Shown here in pieces: positions 1-7,362 of a stretch of 64,000 nt of DNA (positions are counted from its first letter, which is position 1; each line of letters starts with the position of its first letter). Source of the DNA: UBA12014 sp029248335 (GTDB taxonomy: Bacteria; Planctomycetota; Phycisphaerae; Phycisphaerales; SM1A02); assembly GCA_029248335.1 (NCBI GenBank), contig JAQWJM010000026.1:8260-72259 (forward strand). Direction: 5' to 3'. The position numbers were made by a program, and so were the translations under genes. Below the pieces are notes generated by a model. It was given only the letters and a program-made list of their open reading frames with translations, was not told the origin of the DNA and made no database searches.

Positions 1-252
1 ATCGCCGGCATCCTCATCGTGATCGGTCTCGCGGTCGGGGTCGTGATGTCCCTGCTCGCGGTCTTCGCCGCCCGGGACGGACTCGGACGGGTGGAGTCGG
101 TGCTGATCACCGACCTGATCGAGGCACACGCGGACCAGTCCGACCGGGAACCGCGCCCCCTCGCCGACCGCTTTCGGACGACTCCTTCACCCGATCCGCT
201 GCCGCTCGAACCCGAACGTCCCCCGGTCCGGGATGACCTCGAGAAGCCGTGA
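1..252 (+). CDS. C-terminal fragment of a membrane protein (gene enters from the left edge)
   Basis: The reading frame is open from base 1 and stops at 250-252, so only the last 83 codons are visible. They begin inside a hydrophobic stretch (Ile/Leu/Val/Gly-rich, about 25 residues) that looks like a transmembrane helix, followed by about 60 charged, proline-rich residues ending in DDLEKP that would form a soluble tail. I do not recognise the family. The stop lies one base from the trpE stop on the other strand, so the two genes converge. Confidence 0.6.
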   Translation: MAGILIVIGLAVGVVMSLLAVFAARDGLGRVESVLITDLIEAHADQSDREPRPLADRFRTTPSPDPLPLEPERPPVRDDLEKP

Positions 253-253
253 A

Positions 254-1819
254 TCAACGACCGTGGAAGGCGTCCTCGGCGAGATCGATCGCACGTCCGA
301 GGGCGGCGGCCTTCGCCACCGTCTCCTCCCACTCCGCCGCGGGCGAGGAATCCAGCACGACACCCGCCCCCGCCTGGAGATGCACCGACCACGAGTCGCC
401 GCCGGATGCGAACGGAACGACCATCGTTCGAAGCGCGATCGCGACGTCGAGATTTCCATCGAGATCGAGGGCGCCGATGCCGCCCGCGTACGGGCCACGC
501 CGGACGGGTTCGAGTTCGTCGATGATCTGCATCGCCCGCACCTTCGGCGCTCCACTCACCGTGCCCACCGGCAACGTCGCGCGAAGGGCGTCCAATGCAT
601 CGACGCCGGGGCGGAGCCGGCCGGTCACCACCGAGCCGATGTGCATCACGTGGCTGTAGCGTTCGACCTCCATCACCCGCTCCAGCTCGATCGAGCCCGC
701 CTCGCAGACCTTGCCGAGATCGTTGCGACCGAGATCGACCAGCATCACGTGCTCCGCCCGCTCCTTGTCGTCCGCGAGCAGTTCCGCCTCGAGCGCCCGA
801 TCCTCCGCGTCGTCGCGGCCACGCCGACGGGTTCCCGCGAGCGGTCGGTTCACGACGTCTCCATCGCGGACGCGACACAGGATCTCGGGACTCGCGGCGA
901 CCAGCATGCAGCCCCGGGCCTGCAGATAGATCTGGTACGGGGACGGATTGACGATCCGAAGCGCGCGGTACAGGTCGAAGGGGTCCGCTCGCGTCGTTCG
1001 CTCGAACCGCTGGCTGAGGACGACCTGGAATGCATCGCCGGCGCGAATGTACTCCCGGGCCCGCTCGACCGCGGCTTCGAAATCGGGACGCGACATGCTG
1101 GAGTCGGTCGGCGGTTCGGGCGGTTGATCCAGATCGAGGTCGATGCGACCGGGCTCCAGTCGAACCGCGTCGTCGAGCATCGCTTCGACCAGCGCATCGG
1201 CCGCGGTCTCCGCCGCGATCGTCGCGGAGGCCTGATCGCCGTGATCCTCGATCGACTCCGTCGCGATCACGAAGACCGTCTTCGCGACGTGGTCGAAGAC
1301 CAGCACCCGCCCGTACAGACCCATGTGGAGATCCGGAAGGCCGCGGTCGTCGACCGGTGCGGACGCGAAGTCCAGCTTGCCCGGTTCCGCCCATCGGGCG
1401 GTGTCGTAGCCTGCGAAACCGACGAATCCCGAACGGAACGCATCCTCGGGCGGGGCCGCACCGACCGGCCGCACCGGGGCCGCGGCGGCCGACAGCGTCC
1501 GAAGCAGGTCGAAGGGGTCGGTTCCCGAGCGATCCTCCACCGTCGATCCGCTCGCCGCGTGTCGGACGATCTCGAGCGTCGAGGCCCGGGCGATCACTTC
1601 GAGGCTCGGACGCACCCCGATCAGGGAATACCGGCCGACGCCGCCGCCCTGCTCGACCGATTCGAAGAGAAAACTCGGTGCCGCCCGATCGTCGGGCGCG
1701 ACCAGTCGTCGATACGCCAGCACCGGCGTGAGCTGATCCGCGAAGATCCGTCTGGTGACCTGGACCGATCCGGAGGTGGCGGGAGCATGGTGATTCGCGG
1801 TTGGATCGGACTCGGACAC
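254..1819 (-). CDS. trpE: Anthranilate synthase component I
   Basis: This 521-residue protein is the chorismate-binding subunit that makes anthranilate, the first committed step of tryptophan synthesis, with glutamine-derived ammonia from TrpG. The C-terminal chorismate-binding domain shows the AGTRRRG stretch, the DLGRNDLG motif, the VGTVSGAPK segment and the PYAGGIG loop, all diagnostic of TrpE/PabB. FLFES near the N-terminus resembles the LLES element tied to tryptophan feedback. Length and the VMHIGS segment favour TrpE over PabB or isochorismate synthase. The start is GTG at 1819, with GGAG about 9 bases upstream. No trpG is visible nearby. Confidence 0.93.
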   Translation of the reverse strand: MSESDPTANHHAPATSGSVQVTRRIFADQLTPVLAYRRLVAPDDRAAPSFLFESVEQGGGVGRYSLIGVRPSLEVIARASTLEIVRHAASGSTVEDRSGTDPFDLLRTLSAAAAPVRPVGAAPPEDAFRSGFVGFAGYDTARWAEPGKLDFASAPVDDRGLPDLHMGLYGRVLVFDHVAKTVFVIATESIEDHGDQASATIAAETAADALVEAMLDDAVRLEPGRIDLDLDQPPEPPTDSSMSRPDFEAAVERAREYIRAGDAFQVVLSQRFERTTRADPFDLYRALRIVNPSPYQIYLQARGCMLVAASPEILCRVRDGDVVNRPLAGTRRRGRDDAEDRALEAELLADDKERAEHVMLVDLGRNDLGKVCEAGSIELERVMEVERYSHVMHIGSVVTGRLRPGVDALDALRATLPVGTVSGAPKVRAMQIIDELEPVRRGPYAGGIGALDLDGNLDVAIALRTMVVPFASGGDSWSVHLQAGAGVVLDSSPAAEWEETVAKAAALGRAIDLAEDAFHGR

Positions 1820-1858
1820 GATGACGGGCTCCGGAGCGAGATGTGATCCGACTGGTGG

Positions 1859-1864
1859 AGTCTA
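1859..1864 (-). promoter_or_regulatory. Candidate -10 element of trpE
   Basis: The minus strand reads TAGACT, which would place the transcript start near 1852 and leave a leader of about 33 nt containing the GGAG ribosome site. No convincing -35 box is visible. The hexamer matches the TANNNT pattern seen before many genes here. Confidence 0.4.
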
Positions 1865-1909
1865 CCGCCCTGCGGTCCGGCGCCGCGTCGAGGCCCCCCG
1901 TCGGCGTGC

Positions 1910-1915
1910 TACCAT
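1910..1915 (+). promoter_or_regulatory. Candidate -10 element of the ABC ATPase gene, leaderless spacing
   Basis: TACCAT lies exactly 6 nt before the GTG start at 1922. A transcript from it would begin at or next to the start codon, and no Shine-Dalgarno sequence lies between them. It is divergent from the trpE promoter in the same 102-base gap. Confidence 0.45.
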
Positions 1916-1921
1916 CGAAAC

Positions 1922-2668
1922 GTGACGAATCCCAGCACCATCTCCGTTTCGCAGGACGTCGCTTCGACGCCGCCGCCGACCGCGGTCCTCGAAGGACTCA
2001 CCAAGCACTACTACAAGCCGGACGGGTCCATTCTCGTCGAGGCGCTCCGGGGCATCGATCTGGTGATCCCCTCCGGGGAGTACTGCGCGATCATGGGGGC
2101 GAGCGGCAGCGGCAAGAGCACGCTGATGAATCTCCTCGGCTGCCTCGATCGCCCCTCCTCCGGGCGATACCTGCTCGACGGCATCGACGTCTCCGGTCTC
2201 GACGACACCGCGCTCAGTCGCGTCCGCGGCCGCCGCATCGGATTCGTCTTCCAGGCGTTCAACCTCGTGAGCGAACTCACGATCGTCGAGAACGTCGAGG
2301 TTCCGCTCTTCTATCAGGGCGTTCCGAGGGCGGAGCGTCGCGCCCGGGCCGTCGAACGACTGAGCCTGGTCGGACTCGAGGACCGACTTGGCCACCGGCC
2401 GAGCGAACTCTCCGGCGGCCAGCAGCAGCGTGTCGCCATCGCCCGTTCGCTGGTGACCGACCCCGCGATCATCATGGCCGACGAACCCACCGGCAACCTC
2501 GACACCGCGACCGGCGACGCGATCCTGAACATCTTCCGGCAACTGCACACCGAGGGCATGACCATCATCATGGTCACCCACGATCCGAAGATCGCCGACC
2601 ACTGCCAGCGGGTCGTCACCCTCGAGGACGGGCTGGTCGCGACCGACCGCGCCACCGCGGGCGGCTGA
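1922..2668 (+). CDS. ABC transporter ATP-binding protein, LolD/MacB type
   Basis: This 248-residue cytoplasmic ATPase would power an export or lipoprotein-release permease of the MacB/LolCE/FtsX superfamily. Visible motifs are Walker A GASGSGKST (about residues 57-65), the Q-loop FVFQAFNL, the signature LSGGQQQR, Walker B IIMADEPTGNLD and the switch histidine in VTHD. The LVSELTIVENVEVPL segment is typical of this class. An N-terminal extension of about 25 residues precedes the domain. No permease is adjacent: ruvC follows 58 bp downstream, so the partner is encoded elsewhere or is the gene cut at the left edge. Confidence 0.88.
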   Translation: MTNPSTISVSQDVASTPPPTAVLEGLTKHYYKPDGSILVEALRGIDLVIPSGEYCAIMGASGSGKSTLMNLLGCLDRPSSGRYLLDGIDVSGLDDTALSRVRGRRIGFVFQAFNLVSELTIVENVEVPLFYQGVPRAERRARAVERLSLVGLEDRLGHRPSELSGGQQQRVAIARSLVTDPAIIMADEPTGNLDTATGDAILNIFRQLHTEGMTIIMVTHDPKIADHCQRVVTLEDGLVATDRATAGG

Positions 2669-2726
2669 GTGCCGACGAACGGTTCCGCCGGAACATCCGA
2701 CCGAGCCATCGAGATACGGAGCGACC

Positions 2727-3245
2727 GTGCGAATACTCGGCATCGATCCCGGACTTCGAATCACCGGCTACGGCCTGGTGCTGGCGGAAGGGCCCCGCGT
2801 CACGGTGATCGAGGCCGGGGTCATCCGGATCCCGCCGGACGGAAGCCTCCCCCACCGGCTCCATCAACTCCACACCGATCTCACCGACGTGATCACCGAA
2901 CTTCGACCCGGACTCGTCTCGGTGGAGTCGGTGTTCTCCCATCCGGAACGCGCCGCGACCGGCGTCCGGATGGGTCATGCCCGAGGCGTGATCCTGCTCG
3001 CCGCCGCCCAGCACGGCGTCGAAGTGGTGGAACATCCGCCCGCGCAGGTCAAGAAGGCCCTGACCGGGGACGGCAGCGCCGACAAGACGCGGATGCAGTC
3101 GGCCATCATGACCCGGTGTGGACTGACCACCACGCCGGAACCGCCGGATGTGGCCGACGCATTGGCCATCGCGTTGTGCGCGGCCCAGCGGCTCGACACC
3201 GCCGTCATTCCGAATCAGGATCGGGCCGTCGAACCACCACGGTGA
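2727..3245 (+). CDS. ruvC: Holliday junction endonuclease RuvC
   Basis: RuvC resolves Holliday junctions with RuvAB during recombinational repair. The 172 residues match the usual length. The RNase H-like fold is marked by GIDPGLRITGYG at the N-terminus (catalytic Asp7), the acidic SVESVF segment, and PPDVADALAIA near the C-terminus with the last catalytic Asp. The GTG start at 2727 has GGAG 5 nt upstream. Its 3' end overlaps the convergent lipoprotein gene by 41 bp. ruvA and ruvB are not adjacent. Confidence 0.93.
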   Translation: MRILGIDPGLRITGYGLVLAEGPRVTVIEAGVIRIPPDGSLPHRLHQLHTDLTDVITELRPGLVSVESVFSHPERAATGVRMGHARGVILLAAAQHGVEVVEHPPAQVKKALTGDGSADKTRMQSAIMTRCGLTTTPEPPDVADALAIALCAAQRLDTAVIPNQDRAVEPPR

Positions 3246-4092
3246 CCTCGGTACCCACGGGTGGGACCGAACCCTCGCGAATCCGCCAGACCGGAGGATC
3301 GACACCAGTCTCCGGCGAGCGGACCTCTTCGGCCGCGATGACCTCGTCGCCGAAGGTGGTGAGTCCGACGAACGTCCCCGCGTAGTCCGCGAGGAAGTAC
3401 TCGCCGTCCCCCATCGAGGGTGGATTCGATCGAAGGAGCGAACCGGCGAAGACCCATTTCGGAAGCGCTCGAGCCCGGGCATCCTCGATCATCGATTCGA
3501 GACGGACCTCCCGAGCGTCCGGCCCGTCCGGTCCGTCCGGGCCGAACCGGAGTTCGATCGTCACCAGAGGCCCTCGCGGCGGAATCGGCGAGTTCGTGGC
3601 CTCGTCCCACGTCGCGGGCACGCCGGGTTCGAAGCCGGCGAGCAGCAGTGCGGCGTGCACCACGGAGGGGACGACGTCGGCGACCACGATCGACTCGTGC
3701 TCCCGGGTCGATCGCCGACACACCGCGACCTCGAGCCAGCCGGTCTCGAGGGTGATCTCGCCGGGAAACTCGACCCGGCCCGCGTCCACCCAGGTCCGCA
3801 CGCCACCCTCGAGCTCGATGATCCGCGGCGCGGGCGGCGGCGCGAGGGTCTTCGGCGTCTCGTCGGGGGTCGGAATCGCGGCGGTCCGAGGTTCCGGATC
3901 GACGCTCACCGCGTCGACCGATGGCGGATCGACGGCGTCAGCGGTCGTGTCGAACTCCCCCGGTGCCTCCGCCGGACTCGATCCGCTCCGATCCCGAGGC
4001 CCGCAGGCGACGACCGCTGAAAGGAGCAGGAAGACCGGGAGGCGCGAGACTCGACACCAGTGACACGGGACTCGAGGAGCGAGGTTGATCAT
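3205..4092 (-). CDS. YdjY-domain lipoprotein
   Basis: The 295-residue product has a basic N-terminus, a hydrophobic LLLSAVVAC segment that reads as a lipobox, then an Asp/Pro/Thr-rich linker of about 60 residues. The folded part contains the pattern around CRRSTREHESIVV and VHAALLLAGFEPG, which I recognise as the YdjY domain common in planctomycetes; its function is unknown. The ATG at 4092 has GGAG 6 nt upstream. The gene converges on ruvC and overlaps it by 41 bp. It lies downstream of a promoter and intrinsic terminator (4219-4345) that may regulate it. Confidence 0.75.
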   Translation of the reverse strand: MINLAPRVPCHWCRVSRLPVFLLLSAVVACGPRDRSGSSPAEAPGEFDTTADAVDPPSVDAVSVDPEPRTAAIPTPDETPKTLAPPPAPRIIELEGGVRTWVDAGRVEFPGEITLETGWLEVAVCRRSTREHESIVVADVVPSVVHAALLLAGFEPGVPATWDEATNSPIPPRGPLVTIELRFGPDGPDGPDAREVRLESMIEDARARALPKWVFAGSLLRSNPPSMGDGEYFLADYAGTFVGLTTFGDEVIAAEEVRSPETGVDPPVWRIREGSVPPVGTEVTVVVRRPDPDSE

Positions 4093-4218
4093 GAGTACTC
4101 CGAAAATCGATCCGGCGGGGCCCGCCCGTCGGGTCGCTTCATTTCAACGCTGATGGTTGATGCGGAAGAACGCCGCACCTCGACGTCTCTCGGATCGCCC
4201 CGGAGGAAACCGGCGATG

Positions 4219-4260
4219 AAAAAAAAGGCCCGGCTGAGGCAAGCCTCGAACCGAGCCCTT
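4219..4260 (-). terminator. Strong intrinsic terminator, possibly an attenuator
   Basis: On the minus strand a GC-rich hairpin (loop around 4241-4242, GAGGC/GCCTC inner stem, GC-rich outer stem with mismatches) is followed directly by eight U (A8 at 4219-4226 on the plus strand). No recognisable gene ends just upstream of it. It lies 127 bases before the YdjY gene and after a candidate promoter. Confidence 0.75.
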
Positions 4261-4311
4261 CCGGGGGCGAAATTGAGTCGCTCGCGAATCCAAAGGGATC
4301 GGTCGTGCGAC
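4219..4311 (-). ncRNA. Candidate small RNA or attenuated leader, about 93 nt
   Basis: A sigma-70-like promoter (4318-4345) and a hairpin-U8 terminator (4219-4260) bracket roughly 93 nt with no credible reading frame. The transcript could be a free small RNA. Alternatively it is the leader of the downstream YdjY gene, terminated conditionally as in riboswitch or attenuation control. I could not match it to 6S RNA, tmRNA, RNase P RNA or a known riboswitch. The rest of the 440-base gap (4093-4532) shows nothing else clear. Confidence 0.5.
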
Positions 4312-4317
4312 AGACGA

Positions 4318-4345
4318 ATGCTAGCATGCATCGGTTCATTGGCAA
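4318..4345 (-). promoter_or_regulatory. Sigma-70-like promoter for the small RNA / YdjY leader
   Basis: On the minus strand TTGCCA (4340-4345) and TAGCAT (4318-4323) are separated by 16 nt, with a TG just upstream of the -10 hexamer (extended -10 form). The predicted start is near 4311. Confidence 0.5.
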
Positions 4346-4532
4346 CGTGTCGCTTCGCGTAAACCGGAATTTTCCCCCCTTCCGCCGCTCCCAAGGCGGT
4401 CGAGGACAGCACTCAAACTACCCATCTTGACACTCGTTCGCATCTCGGACCGTCTTCGAAGTCGATCGACGGTGCCCCGTCCCGCCCTGAGATGCCGGAA
4501 CACGAACGCCGACGCTGGAGTCGATTCCAATC

Positions 4533-5327
4533 GTGGTCATCCTCACTCGAACCATCCGATTCTCACTCACCCGTGAACTCCCACCCGCGGACGCCCTCGC
4601 CTCACCGCGCGGCAACACCCATGCGGGGTGGCCTTCGATGAACCTGGTCGCCGGCGCCTCGTGGGAGGCGACGGTGGAGGTCAGGGGCGTTCCGGACCCA
4701 CGAACCGGCTATCTGGTGGGCATCGACAAGCTCGATGCCGCCGTTCGCACGCGAGCCCTGCCCGTCCTGCTCGAGGCACATCGCCAACGCGACCTTTCCG
4801 CATCCGAAGTCGCTCGAACCATTCTCGAGACCGCGAGCGGTGGCGACGGGCCGACCTTCGATGCGATCGAGGTCAGCATGGAACGCGACACCCGCTGGCG
4901 GGTAGATTCAGGAGACATGTCCATGATTCTCGTCCAACGTCGTTATGAATTCTCCGCCTCCCACCGACTCCACCTCGCCGAGCTGGACGACGAGGCGAAC
5001 GCCGCCATGTTCGGGAAGTGCAGCAATCCCAACGGTCACGGCCACAATTACGAGGTCGAGGTGCAGGTGAGCACGAACGGAGACGCCCCCGTCTCGATCC
5101 TGGTCCTCGACGAGGTCGTGGACGACGTGGTGATCGACCGCTTCGACCACAAGCATCTGAATCTCGACCTCGAGGACTTCCGGGATCGAGTGCCGAGCGT
5201 CGAGAACATCGCGGCCCGCTGCGTGGATCTGCTCCGGGATCCGGTGGCCGCCCTTCCGGGCGATTGCCGACTTCATGGCGTGAAGGTCTGGGAGACTCCG
5301 CGCACCGCCTGTACAGTGCTGGCCTGA
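4533..5327 (+). CDS. queD: 6-carboxytetrahydropterin synthase-like protein with two T-fold domains, the first degenerate
   Basis: The 264-residue frame holds two tandem PTPS/QueD-like domains. The second (about residues 132-264) looks active: SASH (His144), CSNPNGHGHNY with catalytic Cys163 and zinc ligands His169/His171, LDEVVDD and DHKHLN. The first (about 1-125) keeps the fold signature (ATVEVRG-PDP-TG, a C-terminal strand) but has none of the zinc histidines or the cysteine. QueD converts dihydroneopterin triphosphate in queuosine synthesis; PTPS relatives make other pterins. A -10-like TAGATT and GGAG precede an internal ATG at 4917 (residue 129), so a short active form may also be made. 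The GTG at 4533 is the upstream choice. Confidence 0.75.
   Translation: MVILTRTIRFSLTRELPPADALASPRGNTHAGWPSMNLVAGASWEATVEVRGVPDPRTGYLVGIDKLDAAVRTRALPVLLEAHRQRDLSASEVARTILETASGGDGPTFDAIEVSMERDTRWRVDSGDMSMILVQRRYEFSASHRLHLAELDDEANAAMFGKCSNPNGHGHNYEVEVQVSTNGDAPVSILVLDEVVDDVVIDRFDHKHLNLDLEDFRDRVPSVENIAARCVDLLRDPVAALPGDCRLHGVKVWETPRTACTVLA
4903..4908 (+). promoter_or_regulatory. Candidate internal -10 element before the second PTPS domain
   Basis: TAGATT lies 8 nt before the in-frame ATG at 4917, with AGGAGA between them. This would give a product of only the catalytic domain, starting MSMILVQ. Confidence 0.35.
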
Positions 5328-5355
5328 CCCCGCACCTCGCCTCTGGGAACCCCGC

Positions 5356-6537
5356 ATGAAGATTCGATTCATCGTCCTCGCCCTCGTGCTCGCCACCGCG
5401 ATCCCCGCGTTCGCCGCCGGGGCGGAGGACTGGGACGGACTGAAGTCCGACTACACCCAGCTCCGCAAGTACATGTCGTCGAAGCGGCGGATCGGCCCGG
5501 CCGAGCGAACCGCCCTCGCCGGACTCCTGGAACGCCTCGACGTCTTCATCGCCGCCAATCCCGACGACCGTCGCGCCCTCGCGATGGACATCAGCGTGTC
5601 GACCTGGCTGGATCGCACCGAGCGGGTCGAACGCGACTACGAGATGCTCGCGCAGCTCACCGACTCGGATGCCGTCTGGCTGGCCTGGGCGAAGATGCGA
5701 CTCGCGGAGAATCGGTACGACGAGGCCGGCGCCATGGCTCGAAGCCGCCCCTACGACCTCGCCGAGACCCCCGGGATCGCGATCATCGACGCCCGGTCGA
5801 GGATGTCGCGGAACGAGTTCCAGGCGGCCATCGACGCGATCGATGCGATCCCCGAAGCGGGCCTCGCGAAGCCCGGCATCCGAACCGAAGCCAACCGCTA
5901 CCGGAGCATGAGCCAGCGTTGGCTGGCCCTCTGGGAGGACGAGGTGGCGGCCCGAGCCGCCGAGGACGCGGCCGGTACGGCGCCGGTGATGCAGCTCGTC
6001 ACCAGCCGCGGCCCGGTCACCGTCATGCTCTTCGAGGAGCAGGCGCCCAACACCGTCGCCAACTTCATCGAACTCTCCGAGCAGGGCTTCTACAACGGCA
6101 CCCGGTTCCACCGCGTGGAGCCGAACTTCGTGGTCCAGGGCGGCGACCCGAACTCGCGTCCCGGCACCGCTGGAGAACCCGGAACCGGCGGACGCGGGGC
6201 CAAGATCCCCGACGAGTCCGGTCGCGACGACAAGCGTCTCCACTTCGCGGGCGCCCTCGCGATGGCGAAGGCGCCGAATCCGACCGTCCCCGGCTCGTCC
6301 ATCCCCAACACCTCGAGCTCCCAGTTCTACGTGGTGCTCGAACCGACCGAGTCGCTCAACCGGGAATACACGGTCTTCGGCCGGGTGATCGACGGCATGG
6401 AGGTCCTCCAGCGGATCCGCCGCGACGACGAACTCACCGCCGTCACCACCATCTCCCGACCCGACCGCGAGTACAAGGCCACCACGATGCTGCCGCCGAG
6501 CGTCCCCCCCGCCGGCACCAAGATCGATCTCCCCTAG
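5356..6537 (+). CDS. Exported cyclophilin-type peptidyl-prolyl cis-trans isomerase
   Basis: The 393-residue protein starts with a cleavable signal peptide (MKIRFIVLALVLATA, cleavage near AFA). A helical, TPR-like region of about 180 residues follows, then a cyclophilin domain (about 210-385). Cyclophilin signatures are FEEQAPNTVANF, GFYNGTRFHRV, NFVVQGGDP, FAGALAMA and SSSQFYV. It should catalyse proline isomerisation in periplasmic protein folding. The signature differs slightly from the classical one (AMAKAPNPTVPGSSIPN replaces the usual loop). It starts 28 bp after queD; the CDGSH gene follows. Confidence 0.9.
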   Translation: MKIRFIVLALVLATAIPAFAAGAEDWDGLKSDYTQLRKYMSSKRRIGPAERTALAGLLERLDVFIAANPDDRRALAMDISVSTWLDRTERVERDYEMLAQLTDSDAVWLAWAKMRLAENRYDEAGAMARSRPYDLAETPGIAIIDARSRMSRNEFQAAIDAIDAIPEAGLAKPGIRTEANRYRSMSQRWLALWEDEVAARAAEDAAGTAPVMQLVTSRGPVTVMLFEEQAPNTVANFIELSEQGFYNGTRFHRVEPNFVVQGGDPNSRPGTAGEPGTGGRGAKIPDESGRDDKRLHFAGALAMAKAPNPTVPGSSIPNTSSSQFYVVLEPTESLNREYTVFGRVIDGMEVLQRIRRDDELTAVTTISRPDREYKATTMLPPSVPPAGTKIDLP

Positions 6538-6590
6538 GCCCGAAGATTCCGGCCTTTTCCAACCCCCACCATTCCGGTGAAAGGTCTCCC

Positions 6591-6800
6591 ATGGCTCGCC
6601 TCGTCCGTATCGAAGGAACCGGTCCGATCAAGATCGAACCGCAGGAGAAGCCGGTGTTCGTCTGCGCATGCGGACTGACCGAGAAGTTCCCCTTCTGCGA
6701 CGGCGCGCACAAGCGATGTCGCGAGGAGGAACCTGATGCGTTGTATCGATACGACGTCGGCACGGGTGGCGTGGTCAGGGTCGAGCCGTCCGAGGACTAG
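6591..6800 (+). CDS. CDGSH iron-sulfur domain protein
   Basis: This 69-residue protein shows the complete [2Fe-2S] ligand pattern of the mitoNEET/CDGSH family: C25-x-C27, a threonine three residues later, a proline, then C36-D-G-x-H40. Such small proteins carry a redox-active or transferable 2Fe-2S cluster; the substrate is not evident. The ATG at 6591 gives a normal-length single-domain protein. It follows the cyclophilin gene by 53 bp on the same strand. Confidence 0.85.
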   Translation: MARLVRIEGTGPIKIEPQEKPVFVCACGLTEKFPFCDGAHKRCREEEPDALYRYDVGTGGVVRVEPSED

Positions 6801-6809
6801 ACGGCCGGC

Positions 6810-7277
6810 TCAGGTGAGCTCGGTCTCGCCCAGCAGACTGAAGCCCTTGCGAAGCAGGATCTGCCCCGCGAACGTGTGGTCGTCCACCGCGATCGCCATC
6901 GCGGGCGGCCCGTCACCGGTCCGGTTGATCGGATAGGTGAATGCGATGTTCACTTCCGCGGCCAGCAGGAAGCGAAGCGCCTCCCGCAGCGAGCCGTCGG
7001 TGACCAGCTCGAACACCAGGATGTCCAGTTCGGAGAACGTGAAGTCGTTCTGGCGAAGGGCGAACCGCGCTCCGTCGGCGTTGTCGCAGACCAGCCTGAC
7101 CACCGCGTGGTCGCTGGAGTCGAGGACGCAGGTCGCCCGGACGTGCACGTCCGGCGCCGCCTCCAGCATTTCGAGGAGCTCCAGCATCTTGCCCACGCGA
7201 TTGTCGAGGAACACGCTGAACTGGCGAACGGAGGGTGGAACGTAACCCCGCTCGGTCTCGGGCATCTGCATGGACAT
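6810..7277 (-). CDS. ACT-domain protein, acetolactate synthase small-subunit-like
   Basis: The 155 residues contain two ACT-like units: RQFSVFLDNRVGKMLELLEML near the start, and DILVFELVTDGSLREALRFLLAAEVNIAFTYPI in the second half. ACT domains bind small ligands such as amino acids and regulate enzymes. The arrangement resembles stand-alone amino-acid-binding ACT proteins found near amino-acid or acetolactate synthase genes, but neither is adjacent here. The frame has a cluster of in-frame ATG codons (MSMQMP), so the exact start is uncertain by a few residues. It converges with the CDGSH gene. Confidence 0.75.
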   Translation of the reverse strand: MSMQMPETERGYVPPSVRQFSVFLDNRVGKMLELLEMLEAAPDVHVRATCVLDSSDHAVVRLVCDNADGARFALRQNDFTFSELDILVFELVTDGSLREALRFLLAAEVNIAFTYPINRTGDGPPAMAIAVDDHTFAGQILLRKGFSLLGETELT

Positions 7278-7342
7278 GGGTGTTCCGTTCGAGTCGTGAC
7301 GGTGCGACGCGACGGATCGCGAAGCAGGAGCCGGTACGGCGG

Positions 7343-7357
7343 ACTCGCGCGAGTATA
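7343..7357 (-). promoter_or_regulatory. Promoter -10 overlapped by a 12-bp palindrome, before the ACT-domain gene
   Basis: TATACT on the minus strand (7352-7357) is overlapped by the perfect palindrome ACTCGCGCGAGT (7343-7354), placed like a repressor operator. The ACT gene would have a leader of about 70 nt. Confidence 0.4.
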
Positions 7358-7362
7358 CCGCC

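Noticed and set aside
4089..4412. A 107-codon minus-strand frame in the gap before queD
   Set aside because: It spans a U8 terminator and has no ribosome site or recognisable motif.
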